A stretch of 7,444 nt of DNA from Prevotellaceae bacterium UBA1720 (GTDB taxonomy: Bacteria > Bacteroidota > Bacteroidia > Bacteroidales > Bacteroidaceae). The position numbers were made by a program, and so were the translations under genes. The notes under the pieces were generated by a model. The model saw only the letters and a list, made by a program, of their open reading frames with translations. It searched no databases and was not told the DNA's origin. This document shows positions 6,174 to 7,444 of this stretch, piece by piece. Numbering within the stretch: position 1 is the stretch's first letter; each line of letters starts with the position of its first letter. The stretch is taken from contig DCIS01000177.1 of NCBI GenBank assembly GCA_002317475.1, positions 39,228-46,671 on the forward strand, given 5' to 3'.

Positions 6174-6227
6174 TTTGTCTCTGTTGATCTCAGTTTCTTC
6201 GTTCTACTTTGCGTGATATGTTGAGGA

Positions 6228-7193
6228 TTACTTCTTCAGTTTTCTCCAAAGGAGCAGAGGGGCACGCACAATCTTTCCCAATATGGTGTATCTGATACCC
6301 CAATGTGTGATGGCTTCCTTCATCTTTCGCTCAATCTCAGCATCCTCTTGTGGTGAGTCAATCCGAGTGATAGTGAGAGGCTCGAATAACGGCCAACGAT
6401 CGTATTCGTAATACTGCAACCAAGTGCTTGATTGATAGTGTGTCCCGATGGTTAGTCCTACATTCTTGACCAAGGTGTGGTAGGGCATGAGGCAAAGTCC
6501 TTTGGCTCTGTAGATGGCCAGTTCCCAGCAGATATCCCAGGGAATGGGGTTCTTTTGGAGGTTCTTCATGCAGGGAAAGACCCCATCATATTCGATGGCG
6601 GCAATGTCAGCCTGTGTGAGACCTTGCAAAGCCTGTTCGCGAGACTCGAAATGTCGGAAATGCTGCTGCCAACGATCACGCCAAGTGCCCCAACCCCAGC
6701 CACTCATGTGGGGGGAGAAGTAGAACTGCTGTGTCTGTGAGTCTCTTAGGTCAAGGTTGGAGAACCCTGTAATGTGCATCACCTTTTGGACATCACGATA
6801 CTGCTCGAAGGCCTGATTCATGAACTCCAGGAAGTAGGATGAGGTCATGATGTCGTCCTCAAGCACGATGATGGTGTCATGCCGTTCCAGGACATATTGG
6901 ATGCCCTCCATGATGTTGCGTTCCAGATAGTAGTTGACGGGGCGCTCGATGATGGTCATGCTGTGCAGCGCGTGGGTGCTTTCCACCATTCGCTTGGTCT
7001 CGTGCAGGTAGTGACGGACATCCCCTACCAGTGTCCACGACACCTCGTCCTTTCCTCCATCCGAGAAGACGTACAAATCCGTCTCCCTGGCCTGTGTGTT
7101 GGCCAGCAAGTGCTTCATGGTCACCTGTGTGTTGTCCAGTCTGTTATAGACGAACATGGCCACGGGAGCGCGATGCGTGGTTTGGGGCTTCAT
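6228..7193 (-). CDS. GT-A glycosyltransferase of the bacterial GNT-I/GT13-like type
   Basis: This 321-residue enzyme resembles bacterial proteins related to GNT-I (N-acetylglucosaminyltransferase I-like). PVAMFVYNRLDNTQVTMKHLL (10-30) is the first GT-A strand and helix, and VFSDGGKDE (42-50) is the nucleotide-binding loop. IIVLEDDI (108-115) has the acidic EDD that replaces DxD for metal and donor binding. MSGWGWGTWRDRW (153-165) and PWDICWEL (208-215) are strongly conserved-looking acceptor-side motifs. The C-terminus GKIVRAPLLLWRKLKK is basic and hydrophobic and could touch the membrane. The ATG at 7193 is about 20 nt from a predicted transcription start; a later in-frame ATG at residue 13 would cut the first strand. 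It is the first gene of the three-glycosyltransferase unit. The sugar transferred is unknown. Confidence 0.88.
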   Translation of the reverse strand: MKPQTTHRAPVAMFVYNRLDNTQVTMKHLLANTQARETDLYVFSDGGKDEVSWTLVGDVRHYLHETKRMVESTHALHSMTIIERPVNYYLERNIMEGIQYVLERHDTIIVLEDDIMTSSYFLEFMNQAFEQYRDVQKVMHITGFSNLDLRDSQTQQFYFSPHMSGWGWGTWRDRWQQHFRHFESREQALQGLTQADIAAIEYDGVFPCMKNLQKNPIPWDICWELAIYRAKGLCLMPYHTLVKNVGLTIGTHYQSSTWLQYYEYDRWPLFEPLTITRIDSPQEDAEIERKMKEAITHWGIRYTILGKIVRAPLLLWRKLKK

Positions 7194-7207
7194 TGTATCA
7201 GTCGTAG

Positions 7208-7229
7208 CATTAACTCCACAAAGTTAATG
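7208..7229. promoter_or_regulatory. Perfect 8-bp inverted repeat over the -7 box of the glycosyltransferase promoter
   Basis: CATTAACT (7208-7215) and AGTTAATG (7222-7229) are perfect reverse complements separated by 6 nt. The right arm overlaps the -7 box and the left arm covers the predicted transcription start. This position suits a repressor operator, but no regulator is visible nearby. Confidence 0.4.
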
Positions 7230-7252
7230 TTTTTTGTTTGAAAATAAGCAAA
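7219..7252 (-). promoter_or_regulatory. Predicted promoter of the glycosyltransferase operon
   Basis: On the minus strand TTTG (7252-7249) and TAACTTTG (7226-7219) are 22 nt apart, slightly longer than the usual 19-21. Transcription would start near 7213-7215, giving a leader of about 20 nt before the ATG at 7193. Confidence 0.6.
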
Positions 7253-7284
7253 CACATGCCTAATAATCACCTTCTTGCTTCAAG

Positions 7285-7318
7285 TTTGTGCCTATCCTCT
7301 CATTTTTTTGTATCTTTG
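7285..7318 (+). promoter_or_regulatory. Predicted promoter of the cytidylyltransferase gene
   Basis: TTTG at 7285-7288 and TATCTTTG at 7311-7318 match the Bacteroidetes consensus with a 22-nt spacer. The start would be near 7322-7326, 15-20 nt before the ATG at 7341. It is divergent from, and does not overlap, the glycosyltransferase promoter. Confidence 0.6.
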
Positions 7319-7340
7319 TGGCAAATAATCAGCATAAAAG

Positions 7341-7444
7341 ATGAAAAATGTAGCAATCATTTTAGCAGGTGGAAGTGGTAAGAGGCTGGGTGGTGAGTTG
7401 CCTAAACAGTTCCTGAAAGTGGCAGGTAAGACTGTGATGGAGCA
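7341..7444 (+). CDS. IspD/TarI-family cytidylyltransferase (partial, N-terminus only)
   Basis: Only 34 codons are in the window. They give MKNVAIILAGGSGKRLGG and then ELPKQFLKVAGKTVME, the CTP-binding signature of the IspD family (LAGGxGxRxG...PKQF). IspD makes CDP-methylerythritol for isoprenoid synthesis; the closely similar TarI/Bcs1 enzymes make CDP-ribitol for cell-surface polymers. The N-terminus alone cannot separate the two. The divergent glycosyltransferase operon makes a surface-glycan role for a TarI-like enzyme reasonable, but essential ispD is equally possible, so no symbol is given. The ATG follows the predicted promoter by a short AT-rich leader. Confidence 0.85.
   Translation, partial: MKNVAIILAGGSGKRLGGELPKQFLKVAGKTVME

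Noticed and set aside
1..7444. CRISPR array, defence system or prophage
   Set aside because: There are no spaced direct repeats, no nuclease, helicase or phage motifs; all long frames are accounted for.

Overview
The window looks like a Bacteroidales chromosome, most likely Prevotella or a close relative. It has several TAnnTTTG / TTTG promoters of the Bacteroidetes sigma factor, AT-rich leaders without strong Shine-Dalgarno sites, a tRNA gene with no encoded CCA, and a gene for a type IX secretion lipoprotein of the PorW/SprE type. The genus is an inference from these signs.

Left half (1-3632, all minus strand): aroA (EPSP synthase) is followed by a small membrane-anchored protein of unknown function and then by a TPR lipoprotein (PorW/SprE-like) that runs off the left edge. 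This looks like one transcription unit. Between aroA and the small gene sits a 191-bp element (2197-2387) with perfect 17-bp terminal inverted repeats and a 4-bp TTCA target duplication, i.e. a MITE. It inserted into the last codons of aroA: the present last 11 residues and stop codon of AroA come from the element. Removing the element and one TTCA copy restores an aroA ending in ...VVEIK-stop, 2 nt before the next ATG.

Middle (3633-3902): the aroA promoter and a tRNA-Pro(GGG) promoter point away from each other and are interleaved, so each -33 box lies in the spacer of the other. The tRNA ends in a strong intrinsic terminator.

Right half (3903-7193, minus strand): three glycosyltransferase genes (a GNT-I-like GT-A enzyme, a GT4 enzyme and a GT2 enzyme) read leftward from a promoter near 7219-7252. 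They probably build a surface glycan (capsule, exopolysaccharide or O-antigen). A second inverted-repeat element (4707-4894) separates the last two. It has different ends from the first element but shares a 28-nt hairpin core with it (23 of 28 bases identical). At the right edge an IspD/TarI-family cytidylyltransferase gene starts divergently on the plus strand.

The most notable observations are the MITE that rewrote the aroA stop, the shared hairpin module in two different short elements, and the interleaved promoters. No large new enzyme system is visible.
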